DNA from: Picochlorum sp. 'celeri' | Taxonomy: Eukaryota; Chlorophyta; Trebouxiophyceae | Length of the DNA stretch: 64,000 nucleotides | Assembly: GCA_010909725.1 (NCBI GenBank) | Contig: JAACMV010000019.1 | Coordinates: forward strand, 868,001 to 932,000 | Direction of reading: 5' to 3' | Part shown: positions 41,233 through 50,274 of the stretch, one piece after another | Numbering within the stretch: the stretch's first letter is position 1 | How the letters are laid out: the number at the start of each line of letters is the position of its first letter | Notes under the pieces: generated by a model | Databases searched by the model: none | Seen by the model: only the letters and a program-made list of their open reading frames with translations | Told to the model about the DNA's origin: nothing | Made by a program: the position numbers and the translations under genes

Positions 41233-41594
41233 CCTCTCCTGGTAGACTCAATCTCAGCTGTATCAGCCAACTCTCTCTCTATATATTTTTTCCTTTTCCA
41301 GTCCATGGACATGACATGTCTATGTCCAAACAACAACAAATCCACATGATACACGAGAACCAACATCTAGGAACCGAAAGTCAACCATCATTGAACCACA
41401 GGCATACGCAGCCATCGAGGCACAAGCCTCACATTTGGCACCTCTTCTGCTTCAATTATGATCATAGAAAAACAGCGATATTGACAACCAAACAACAATA
41501 CGCATGATTGTACTATTATTTATGAGAATGTGTTACATTCCAGGGATGACCAAAAGAAATCTATTCTTTCATCAAAACAACAAATCTTGCCACC
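41233..41594. other. Intergenic region between EFHC and GCSH
   Basis: About 360 bases with no supported gene. The plus strand has short frames and a TCTCTC/TATATA tract near 41271-41288 just upstream of the EFHC start, plausibly its promoter. Confidence 0.35.
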
Positions 41595-42441
41595 TTAGTG
41601 ACCTCCAGACTCACAGTGTGCCTCATACGCCTTTGCATCCAAAAGAGCATCAGCATCACTTGCATCGGACACCTTGACCTTCATCATCCATCCCCCTTCA
41701 AATGGCTCAGAGTTGACCTTTGATGGATCATCAGAAAGCGACTCATTCACCTCCACAACCTCTCCAGACACTGGAGCGTACACATCAGAGGCAGCCTACA
41801 TTCATTCCATATATATACATATAGTTGACCACACATGAAATACACGAGTATTATACACACTCGAATCACACGCACCTTGACAGACTCAACAACCCCAAAT
41901 GTCTCCCCCTTGGTCAGCTCACTTCCAACCTCTGGAAGCTCCACGTACACCACATCACCCAATTCACTCTACACAGACATACATAGATATTGTAAAGACA
42001 CTACCATAGTACCAAGAATGAATGCAGAAAGACACACGACAAGAAGAGTAGTGGACAGACTGGTACTACTCCCAGTGTACAGTCAAAAAAGGCAGATCAT
42101 GCCGCACCTGAGCGAAATCGCTGATACCAATTGTAGCAACATCCCCATCCATATTGACATATTCGTGACTCTTGGCATACTTGAATCCATCCATCACTGC
42201 ACATTCAATTGGAGCCAGATGAAATCATCCACACATGTCACATCATCAACAACCGACTCCACCCCGATGGATACCCTGATCTCCCCATGAATATACCAAA
42301 GAAACACATACCGGTTGCAAATCCACGGGAAAAGACGGATGCGATGGCAGTCTTGGTGGAACTGGAGGACGCCACAGGTGCTGCAGCCCAGCGAACCCCA
42401 AGACCAGTAGCAGCTTCAGATGCGAGTTTTCTAAGAGCCAT
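41595..42441 (-). CDS. GCSH: Glycine cleavage system H protein
   Basis: Four exons: 42441-42312, 42196-42108, 41968-41876 and 41795-41595; introns of 115, 139 and 80 bases; 170 residues. Exon 1 is a mitochondrial presequence ([10 protein letters not shown], then S-V-F-S-R-G-F-A). The mature part has [28 protein letters not shown] and the lipoyl Lys in [13 protein letters not shown]. The exon 3/4 junction falls immediately after that Lys. The tail has the conserved G-W-M-M-K-V-K-V. H protein carries the aminomethyl group between P, T and L proteins in glycine decarboxylation, the mitochondrial step of photorespiration. Confidence 0.95.
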
Positions 42442-43049
42442 TGTCGTGTATAATCAAATACAAATCTCTGTGAATGATAATGTGTGATATACTGGGCAGA
42501 TCTGTGTACTAGTACGGGGATAAAACCCAATCTCAGGACCACCAATCTCCACCAACAACAATCATTGCTGAAAACTCAGCATCGACTCGCCGATGATGAA
42601 CCCACACCGTCAGCTCATCGTGACGTCTTCATCATCTTCTCCATCATCCTAAGGCAATGCACGTGCGGGGCATGAGGAGCATTGCATTGGTCATGCTGAT
42701 CCATCCACCCACTCACCTGCTGGACCCTACTACTACCCCGCATGGTATTGTAGTCACTGGCGGACCCTATACAAAAGACAGGCCAGGAATAGACAGGTGC
42801 TGACGATTCTTCCTCTCTCCAACAACATGGATGCCATCATGCTGTCGAGATCTCTCTCTCCTTCTCTGTCGATTGTGTTCATCCTTGTTCCTTATGGAGG
42901 AGAATCACCATCTACTAATAACTATACAAGGAAGAAGAAGAAAAAAACAAGTAGGGGTGGTGACTTGAAGTAAAAAAGGGTCCCCCTCAGGTATTCTATT
43001 AAAAAATCGCTATACAAGTATACATATCTGACGATTGTGTCATAGATAT
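42442..43049. other. 600-base intergenic region between GCSH and DUF3700 genes
   Basis: Divergent promoter region. No open frame with protein-like composition, no tRNA and no clear repeat. Contains CT-rich tracts near 42850-42870. Confidence 0.4.
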
Positions 43050-44107
43050 ATGTCAGAACATTTATCAGCTGGCAGATATTGTGTGCTGTGTCCAAGGGGA
43101 GGTGCAGGGATCACGGCTTTGTTTGGAAGTCTTGGTGTGAGCTTTGGACGGGGTAGTAATTCAACGAAATCAACACAACAGAGGATAGATGGTCTTATAA
43201 AGTGCGTTGGGTGTATGTGGTGGACGCAGCGTGTTTCTTTTTTTATGACATGAACACGAGCAACGTGTGGTAATTCATTTGATTCTGATTCTTCTTTTGG
43301 TATGCGTGCAGATCTGCATCCACGGTATCTCCTTCTACAGCAAAAGAAACGAATCATGGAGTCGGTGATGATAGATTAGTGGATACTGGCGGTCAATTGG
43401 GGGTTGGGTCTTGGAATTCCAGTCCCCATACATGGCATTTTGGACACGCGTCTGCTGCTGTCGTTCATTTTGGATTGTTCGAGGTGGTGGGAGGGATTCA
43501 CAGGGTGCAGCCGAGTGTGTTTTATGATGAGGGGGAGAATGTGTTTTGCGTGTTTCAGGGGTATTTGAGCAATCTTGAGGAGCTGATTGATAGGTATTTT
43601 GAAATCTCGCCTGATTCAAGGAGTTCGAGTCCTACAGCGGTGGTCATGCCGAAAAAGACGCCGGGAGAGAAGGCTGCGGAGCTGGTGTATACAATGTTTC
43701 AGCAGGTGGATGATCCGTTGGTGTTGCTGTCCGAGTTGCAAGGGCAGTATGCCTTTGCACTGGTGGATGGGGATCGGAAGCAGGTTTTTGCAGCACGAGA
43801 TAGCAGTGGTAAGGAGCATTTATATTTTGAGATTGATGAGGATGGTGGATTAACGATTAGTAATGAGCGGTTACGGGTGAATTCGTCTGATGGGATTGGG
43901 CTGGTGGCATGGGAGGAATTGCTTCCTGGGCACTATTTGTCTGGCAAGCCTGTCAAGGTTCATCAGTTTGCTTTGACGCCAGCACAGCTTACGGAAAGGG
44001 AGTATAATGATGCTTTAGATGATGCGTGGGATGATGGTGACCCGAGTCATCATTCAAAACGCAGTGTGAGTGATGGTACTGAAGATGCCGTCCTTGTTAG
44101 TCTGTAA
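43050..44107 (+). CDS. DUF3700/TSJT1-like (aluminium-induced, class II GATase-like) protein
   Basis: Exon 1 is 43050-43201, the 110-base intron (GTGCGT...GTGCAG) is 43202-43311 and exon 2 is 43312-44107, giving 315 residues. Exon 2 has the Ntn-like core shared with glutamine-amidotransferase class II domains: E-N-V-F-C-V-F-Q-G-Y-L-S-N-L-E-E-L, L-L-S-E-L-Q-G-Q-Y-A-F-A-L and V-F-A-A-R-D-S-S-G-K-E-H-L-Y. This order matches plant stem-specific TSJT1/aluminium-induced proteins, which lack the catalytic Cys and are stress- and sugar-starvation-induced. The canonical Y-G-L and L-R-D-R motifs are not recognisable, so it is divergent. The N-terminal exon has no known domain. Confidence 0.75.
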
Positions 44108-44365
44108 TCAAGAAGAAGGTATACAAGCTTTTCTTGGTTTGATCCGTATATATATATATAGCATGCGATGTATATGTTTTTTGAATGCAATAGACCATGA
44201 AGAAAGAAGAAGACGTAAAAACATGATATCATGATGTACTTTGGCATGTGATGATGATGATTTGTCTTTCTTGACATGACAGCGATTGATCAACGCTACA
44301 TTTCAGTATACACAGAGAGAGTGCAAGAAGAATAGCATGTACAAAAAATATATAATGTAGATATA

Positions 44366-45871
44366 TCATGAGTCTTGTGCGAGTAATGCTTGCTTTGCCA
44401 CACTCATGGCTTTCTGTGCAGCCACGCGTGCTCTGGATTCAATAAGCTCTTGTACAAATACTTCCAGTTTTTCAATGGAAATGTTTGGCATGACAACCAC
44501 ATGTGCAATGTCGCTTTCACACGCAAGTTGCCACTTACGAACGAATTCTTCCTCTTCAGGCCGCTCAAATACCACGGTGGATGAGAGTTCATTGAGCATG
44601 GTGCTAATGCCAGCTTCATGCAGCATCTTTCTCAGCACATGTGCATTCATCAGGCATTTCTCCACATCCTTGCGAATACCATCGTATCCTTTACGATTCA
44701 ACGTATACCACAGGTATATTGGTGCATGCCCATTACGAGATCCCATGATGGTGGCATCCCTGCTGTTCAGATACTCTACATCACTGGAGACTGATTGGAT
44801 CAATTTCAGCCGCGTCATGACAACACCGCATGGCACTGGAGCCCCAACAAACTTATGCCCTGACACAGATACACTGCCAATTGGTTTTTTAAACGACACT
44901 TTCGGTGCTAACTTGACGAAAGGAATCATCATGCCAAATAATGCGCCATCACAATGAATATAAAAGTTGTCCTCATCAAACCCACATTCTTTCAAAATAT
45001 CAATCACCTTGTCCAAATCATCCACAGCACCGCGCACAGTCGTCCCAATGTTGACATTCACAATGGCAGGTCGATCATGATTTTTCATCAACATGGCCCT
45101 GAAGTGATCATAATCCATTTCCCCAGATGCCAGTGTGTCAATTTTGACCGCATCCATGCGATACATGCGAGCAGCTTTGAATACAGAATAATGCGTTTCG
45201 ACACTCGAATATAAAATACCGTCAGGCAATGTCTCTCGCCCAACCAAAATACCGTGCAGGTTGCCCTCTGTGCCACAGTTTGTCACATAGCCCCAGAAAT
45301 CCTCCACATCAATCTCCCACAGCTTGGCAAACCAATTCAGCACACCAATCTCAAATTCTCTGGAATGCACACCATAATTACTCTCAATAAATGGATCTCC
45401 CAAGTTGTTGATCATGAACTTTTGAAGACACTCCAAAGGCCCGTAATCAAAGTCCAAATTGTACGGGTACCCCATGTGCATCTGTGTCCGCTCCTCCAAC
45501 TTTTTCTTGTACTCTAAAATCACCCTACTCACCCGCTCCTCCACTTCTTCAGGAGTAGAGTCAGATGGCTCAAGAACAGGAAGCGCAGGAGTCAGATGTT
45601 GCGTGATGGTACACATGTCTTCCTTGGTCACTGGCAACGCTTGGTATGGCGCCAACCCATTCCCCTTTCTGGGCGATGCGCCGACCAACTTGGCGCGCAC
45701 TTCAAAGTCTTCTTCACTCATATTTAACACTGGACTCCTAGGACTCTCTCCCACCTGCGACCCAGACTCTGTCAGACTGCTTCGCGTTTCAATCGGTGGC
45801 AGCTTGAGACTCGAGGACAAGTGCAGTATTTCAGACGCGAGGTCCTGATCGGCTGTTGAATGATCAACCAT
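44366..45871 (-). CDS. PLP-dependent serine/histidine decarboxylase-like enzyme (group II)
   Basis: The 501-residue product is a group II amino acid decarboxylase. The PLP Lys is in [16 protein letters not shown]. Other core motifs are [23 protein letters not shown] and H-C-D-G-A-L-F-G-M. It is closest to the plant serine decarboxylase clade (once annotated as histidine decarboxylase), which makes ethanolamine from serine for phosphatidylethanolamine and choline synthesis. The N-terminal 90 residues are Ser-rich and likely regulatory. Substrate specificity cannot be decided from motifs alone. No introns. Confidence 0.88.
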   Translation of the reverse strand: MVDHSTADQDLASEILHLSSSLKLPPIETRSSLTESGSQVGESPRSPVLNMSEEDFEVRAKLVGASPRKGNGLAPYQALPVTKEDMCTITQHLTPALPVLEPSDSTPEEVEERVSRVILEYKKKLEERTQMHMGYPYNLDFDYGPLECLQKFMINNLGDPFIESNYGVHSREFEIGVLNWFAKLWEIDVEDFWGYVTNCGTEGNLHGILVGRETLPDGILYSSVETHYSVFKAARMYRMDAVKIDTLASGEMDYDHFRAMLMKNHDRPAIVNVNIGTTVRGAVDDLDKVIDILKECGFDEDNFYIHCDGALFGMMIPFVKLAPKVSFKKPIGSVSVSGHKFVGAPVPCGVVMTRLKLIQSVSSDVEYLNSRDATIMGSRNGHAPIYLWYTLNRKGYDGIRKDVEKCLMNAHVLRKMLHEAGISTMLNELSSTVVFERPEEEEFVRKWQLACESDIAHVVVMPNISIEKLEVFVQELIESRARVAAQKAMSVAKQALLAQDS

Positions 45872-46277
45872 GGTAGTTGCTATTTAAATATGGAGATGGA
45901 ATTATGTGTGGTGCCTTTCATGGCTGACGAGGTCTTGTTGAAGAGTCGAACAGTTGGGCTTGTTCACCTGTATCCCATTGACGATGGCATTTGATGGGAT
46001 CGCTCCTCCTCCCTTGGGTGGCGCCTTTTTTCAGCGAGCTCGAGCAAGGAAAAGACTTCTAGAGACTGGACCGGAAGCAAAAACCCCAATGGAAAAACGC
46101 AAATTTCATTCATGCAAATACGATTACGGTGTAACAACGATTTTATGATATATATCTACTAGTATTTATATAGAGACTCGTATCTACAGTAAAGAGAGAA
46201 TAATAACCCGTTGTGAAAAGACATTGATTTCGACGGTTGCATTCACACAACTCTGGTCTACCACCCCTTGGGCATTA
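45872..46277. other. Intergenic region between the decarboxylase and the next small gene
   Basis: About 405 bases between divergent genes. TA-rich TATATATCTACTAGTATTTATATA near 46148-46171 looks promoter-like. No coding frame or RNA recognised. Confidence 0.35.
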
Positions 46278-46749
46278 TGGCAACGATTGGTGAAGATTTA
46301 TCAGATACTGGTACGTTGTTTTGCATTAAAAGACAGCGTAGTAGGTTGGGGTTGTAGGTGGCACGCATCCGGTATCGTTTTTGTGACGTGTCCCTTTCAC
46401 GAGTACAGTATCTGCGGCGAATCTAGAAGAGATCTAGGGACGCACGCGTCTGCGCAGATATCTGCCATAGTCCTGTGTGATATACGGTTTCCTAACAATT
46501 GTATACTACTATTGATATGCAGGGATTGAGGGGAAGAGTGGCGTGATTGGCTCCCTTGTTGTGACCCAGGAGGACAAGGGCATTGTTCTAGGAGGAGACG
46601 GAGATGCTGTGGAACAGGAACGTGTGTCGACGCCTTTGATGGTGAGTGAGGTTGGGGCAAGGGTGACGTTTCCAAACTTGTTGGCGTGTGGTTTGACGGC
46701 GGAGGAGCTGGAAGATCTCGAGGCTGAACTTGAGAATAAGCAGCAATAA
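46278..46749 (+). CDS. Small two-exon protein of unknown function
   Basis: Exon 1 is 46278-46311 (M-A-T-I-G-E-D-L-S-D-T). A 211-base intron (GTACGT...TATGCAG) leads to exon 2, 46523-46749, in phase 1; 86 residues. The centre has G-K-S-G-V-I-G-S-L-V-V-T-Q followed by G-I-V-L-G-G-D-G-D-A, a strand-turn-strand pattern faintly like roadblock/LAMTOR4-type proteins. The C terminus ends in an acidic helix (E-E-L-E-D-L-E-A-E-L). I would not assign a function on that basis. The frame keeps going cleanly across the splice and the donor matches the local consensus. The intron is the second longest in the window. Confidence 0.55.
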
Positions 46750-46943
46750 CAGCAGCAGAGTTTTGTTTTTTTCCTCAAAATCATCATCAACCACCATGCA
46801 ATTTTGTTTCTTCTTCGAGAGACAACAAGGATTAAATCAATTTTGCTTCTCTTGATTTGATCATGTACACAAGACCATGTATGTATATCAAAAAAATGTA
46901 TCAATAAATAATTATAGTAATGAATACTACAAAGTTGTAAATG

Positions 46944-48158
46944 TTACTTGGACATGTTGCGGAGCGTTGCCTTGGCTGCAAATTGCTGTGCTATCCGTTT
47001 ATCATATGATTGGCCAATCCCATGGAGCTTTCCATTCATATACACTTGCTCTGTATAATATCTGATCGTGCTTCCGTTTAGAAAAGAATAGCAATCCTGG
47101 GTGTTAATGTTGATGTAACGCGGATGTGAGTAGCCACGTTTATGGCTCAATCTGCTCAAGTCGGTGACAAAATTCGAATCCAACGTGAGGGATTCGTATT
47201 CCACAAACGGGCAGTTTATAAATACTCTATGTAAGAATGCCTTTGCGGCGTGTAAGCCTTTATCGGTATAGATTGCGCCGACGAGTGCTTCAAATGCATC
47301 GCAGAGAATTGATGGGCTGTGCAGGAGACTCCTTCTGAGCGAGTATGCATTCGTCATGACATACTTGTCTAGCCCCATCCATGCGGCATATGCACTGAGA
47401 GAATCTCCCCGTACTAGACTTTGTGCTTGGAATGTTAAAATCCCTTCATCTGCTGTTGGTATTCGCTCAAAGAGCATGTCTCTGACGACCAGTTCAAGCA
47501 CGGCATCTCCCAGGTACTCAAACCTCTCATACGATAAATCTCTCCTGTCTTCATCAACAGCAGATCTGTGGGTCAAGGCAGATTTATACAATTGTAATTT
47601 ATGTGGACGAATGCCCATACCGATCAGATCCTCTATCATCCATGCTTCCACATTGTCCAGAGCCTTGAGACACAGGCCTCGCTTGTCAACCCCAACAGCC
47701 TCTCGACTTGGCCCCGATGTCGTCTTTCCATGTGTCAGAAAACGCGATAATGGCTCCACAACATGCCGTCTCGAGATATTTGGTGGCCACGACGCTGTTC
47801 CAAAAGACTGCTGAATCATTTTTCTGAACCAAAAGGGAAGCCCTCTCCACACAAGGTTGCACAGCAGAGCTTGGATGGTGCATACCACTGCGCGAATGTA
47901 TTTATTTGTAGTCTCTAGAGCTGATGAGAGTAGTTCTGGTATGGGGCCATCATCAGAGGGCACGATACCTGTCGTCCTCTCATGGAATGCAACGCTCGGA
48001 GGTTTGAGTTCCTTATTATTATTCATAAATGGAGATCGCACGGTATGTGGCGATGTCAAACCGACCCTGTTTTTCATATGCCATCTTCCAGATGATGATG
48101 CTACCCTGTGGTGTGCTCTGTGTGGCACCAGCGTTGCCGTCCACAACGATATGTTCAT
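46944..48158 (-). CDS. Ribonuclease III family endonuclease, probably organellar
   Basis: The 404-residue protein carries a full RNase III domain: signature E-R-F-E-Y-L-G-D-A-V-L-E with catalytic Glu and Asp, and D-A-F-E-A-L-V-G-A-I-Y with the second acidic pair. A short C-terminal double-stranded-RNA-binding-like region follows (Y-M-N-G-K-L-H-G-I-G, A-K-A-T-L-R-N-M). The first 100 residues are Ser/Arg-rich and lack a domain, consistent with organellar targeting. Such enzymes process rRNA precursors in plastids or mitochondria; Dicer-like helicase and PAZ domains are absent. Reads H-R-S-A-V-D-E-D in the first helix. No introns are seen. Confidence 0.88.
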   Translation of the reverse strand: MNISLWTATLVPHRAHHRVASSSGRWHMKNRVGLTSPHTVRSPFMNNNKELKPPSVAFHERTTGIVPSDDGPIPELLSSALETTNKYIRAVVCTIQALLCNLVWRGLPFWFRKMIQQSFGTASWPPNISRRHVVEPLSRFLTHGKTTSGPSREAVGVDKRGLCLKALDNVEAWMIEDLIGMGIRPHKLQLYKSALTHRSAVDEDRRDLSYERFEYLGDAVLELVVRDMLFERIPTADEGILTFQAQSLVRGDSLSAYAAWMGLDKYVMTNAYSLRRSLLHSPSILCDAFEALVGAIYTDKGLHAAKAFLHRVFINCPFVEYESLTLDSNFVTDLSRLSHKRGYSHPRYININTQDCYSFLNGSTIRYYTEQVYMNGKLHGIGQSYDKRIAQQFAAKATLRNMSK

Positions 48159-48308
48159 TCTTTGTGTTCCGCTAAAACCCTAGATATCTCGCATATCTGG
48201 GACATGTATTTCATGTACTATGCATCAATATAAAAAATTAATGACTTTATTCGTATACATATGCTAGACAAGTGGAGTGATTACTTGATCAATCAACTCA
48301 TGGCTCAA

Positions 48309-48770
48309 TCAATCATCAAACATGTCTTCAAACACAGCATAATGCGTCGTCATTCCCAAATTCTTATACGTCTCCTGAGCATTTATATTGCTATTGTCTG
48401 CATACAGACGCACCCCGCACCCATTCTCTTTTCGACAGTCATCCTTGACTCGACTATACAGTGCTTTGAAGACTCCTTTACGGCGATGCTCTTCCACAAC
48501 ATACACACTCTGGATCCACCATATTTGTGCATTCCTCCAATCCGACCATTCATATGTGATCATTAGCTGCCCAATAATACTCCCAGATTCAGTCACAGCA
48601 ACGTAATACTTTCCCTTTGAAGCATCCCCTACTATAGCAGCACACCCCATACGGATTGTTTCTGGATCCAGATCCAGATCTTCAGTCTCTTTTGCCATAT
48701 TTATGTTATATTGTGCCAATGTATCTACATCATCAGGGCATCCCTGGCGAATTGTGAAGAATTGTGACAT
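48309..48770 (-). CDS. GNAT-family N-acetyltransferase
   Basis: From ATG at 48768-48770 the product has 153 residues. The GNAT fold is clear: R-Q-G-C-P-D-D-V-D-T-L-A near the start, then I-W-W-I-Q-S-V-Y-V-V (strand 4). The acetyl-CoA loop is E-E-H-R-R-K-G-V-F-K-A-L, matching (R/Q)-x-x-G-x-(G/A). L-Y-A-D-N-S-N-I-N-A-Q-E-T-Y-K-N-L-G-M follows. The Y-x-x-L-G-M ending is typical of small-molecule or peptide acetyltransferases; the acceptor is unknown. The frame remains open upstream to 48905 with plausible protein-like sequence but no ATG, so a short 5' exon may be missing. The gene stands alone after RNase III. Confidence 0.8.
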   Translation of the reverse strand: MSQFFTIRQGCPDDVDTLAQYNINMAKETEDLDLDPETIRMGCAAIVGDASKGKYYVAVTESGSIIGQLMITYEWSDWRNAQIWWIQSVYVVEEHRRKGVFKALYSRVKDDCRKENGCGVRLYADNSNINAQETYKNLGMTTHYAVFEDMFDD

Positions 48771-49196
48771 GTCTTGTTTTTTTTGTGCAATTTGTTTTCT
48801 TAATTTTCGAGTCAGATGGGCAGATTGCTGTCCTTGTCTGACAGTGTTTTCTGTTTTTATTTCATTGATGTATCGAATCAAAGAGTGCTGAGGAGGTCCA
48901 ACCAATTGGTTACAGCCGCTGTATCTTCCTTTTGCAGATCTTATTTAAGATCGCTGGGGGCCACCGATCTGGTCAATCAATGACACATACAATGGACACA
49001 TATGAATGTGTGCGGTGATTCATTTTTTTTAAAATCGATGGAGAAGGAGGAAGAAGAAAGAGGCATGGGTCTTGTAATAATTGAACAAGAAGAAGAAGAA
49101 GAAGCGTGGACGTTGGGAAGTGGTGGTTGCAGAAGAATTGCTCATTAAATTCTCCGACAACCGTGGCACAGTGTGCATTTGTAAAACCAATTAAAA
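48771..49196. other. Intergenic region or possible 5' exon of the GNAT gene
   Basis: About 425 bases. The first 135 bases continue the GNAT frame without an ATG. The rest is AG-rich (49040-49110, repeated GAAGAAGAA) and presumably contains the promoter of the zinc-finger/SAM gene at 49197. Confidence 0.3.
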
Positions 49197-50267
49197 ATGA
49201 TACATATCGACGATGATGAGAATCGTGCTCCCAGGAATGGGACGCTTGTTATCGATATGACTGGGGAAGACAAGCCTGTCCTCGTTGCAGAGAAAAAAGA
49301 GGAAAAAGACGCAGAGTGCTCGAACCTGGTTTTCTGTGGCGTTTGTTTACAGAATCTTGAGGATGTCAATTTTCTGCTGCGGATCAAACATGTCAAGGAA
49401 TGCTGTCGATTGTATGGATCTGGGAAGGTGTCTGAGAAGAAAATGGTGTCTGGGTCTATGGCTTTGAAATTGTTTTTGGAATACCATGGGTGTGTTGAGT
49501 ACTACGACAAGTTTATTGAAGGTAACATTGTAAAGGATCTTGCTCATGTGCGTGGTATGGGCAGTCATGAGTTGGGACGACTCCAAAGCATCGTTGGTGG
49601 CAGGAAGAAGCTTGAGCTGGCGCTTGAGCACTATGCTCTCCATGGTAGGCTGCCACTGAGGGCATCTTTATTGGCACGGAGTGGCTCTGAGAAGAGTCAA
49701 AAGGCTGTAAAAAGAATGAAAAGTAATAAAAACGTCAGTTTGATGGGACGGCAGAAACAGCAAAAGAAGGAAGCAGTTGGCAATGGTACAGTCTGCCCAT
49801 CTGGAGGATTGACGCATAGGAATGATCGTCATAATTCTCAGGATTGCACAAGTCGTTTGCGGCGTGTGGAGAGAATGCTTTTTGTGTCGTTTTATGAAGA
49901 CAATGGTGAGAATGATGATACCAGGCAGTGTGGTTCTTCTCATGTGAAACTACACCATCAGTCTGTTGTGTATCGGAACAATGGTCATGTGACACAGGGT
50001 GAGTCAATGTGGGTAGGAGCAGGATGTTGTGGCTTTGAACTACGGAGTGGATCATTAGAAAAGCGGTTGGCTCTGAAAAGAGGTGACGTGCGGGAGGGCA
50101 GAGGGGTTGGAAATCGCGCACTGCAAGAATCACTTGCAGTGAAGAAGGTTCGGTTGAAAGCCATGGAGGACGAACTGCAAGTCCAATTGAGCACGGTCAA
50201 AGAGTTAGAAGGCATGATTGGTTCGTTAAAAAAAGAAATAGATCAACTAGAGAATACAGAACGGTAA
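49197..50267 (+). CDS. Zinc-finger and SAM-domain protein with C-terminal coiled coil
   Basis: The 356-residue protein starts M-I-H-I-D-D-D-E. Near residues 43-70 is a C2HC-like finger (V-F-C-G-V-C-L-Q-N, R-I-K-H-V-K-E-C-C) with spacing like UBZ4/SLX4-type modules. Residues about 87-155 fit a SAM domain (F-L-E-Y-H-G-C-V-E-Y-Y-D-K-F, L-A-H-V-R-G-M-G-S-H-E-L-G-R-L, G-G-R-K-K-L-E-L-A-L-E). A basic, Ser-rich middle follows. The last 70 residues are a strong coiled coil (V-R-L-K-A-M-E-D-E-L, S-T-V-K-E-L-E-G-M-I-G-S-L-K). I do not know a family with this combination. Its stop is 7 bases from the convergent Clp gene stop. Confidence 0.7.
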   Translation: MIHIDDDENRAPRNGTLVIDMTGEDKPVLVAEKKEEKDAECSNLVFCGVCLQNLEDVNFLLRIKHVKECCRLYGSGKVSEKKMVSGSMALKLFLEYHGCVEYYDKFIEGNIVKDLAHVRGMGSHELGRLQSIVGGRKKLELALEHYALHGRLPLRASLLARSGSEKSQKAVKRMKSNKNVSLMGRQKQQKKEAVGNGTVCPSGGLTHRNDRHNSQDCTSRLRRVERMLFVSFYEDNGENDDTRQCGSSHVKLHHQSVVYRNNGHVTQGESMWVGAGCCGFELRSGSLEKRLALKRGDVREGRGVGNRALQESLAVKKVRLKAMEDELQVQLSTVKELEGMIGSLKKEIDQLENTER

Positions 50268-50274
50268 TGAATAT

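Noticed and set aside
44146..44160. Short TATATA tract as a promoter
   Set aside because: It lies between two convergent 3' ends; it is more likely a small microsatellite.
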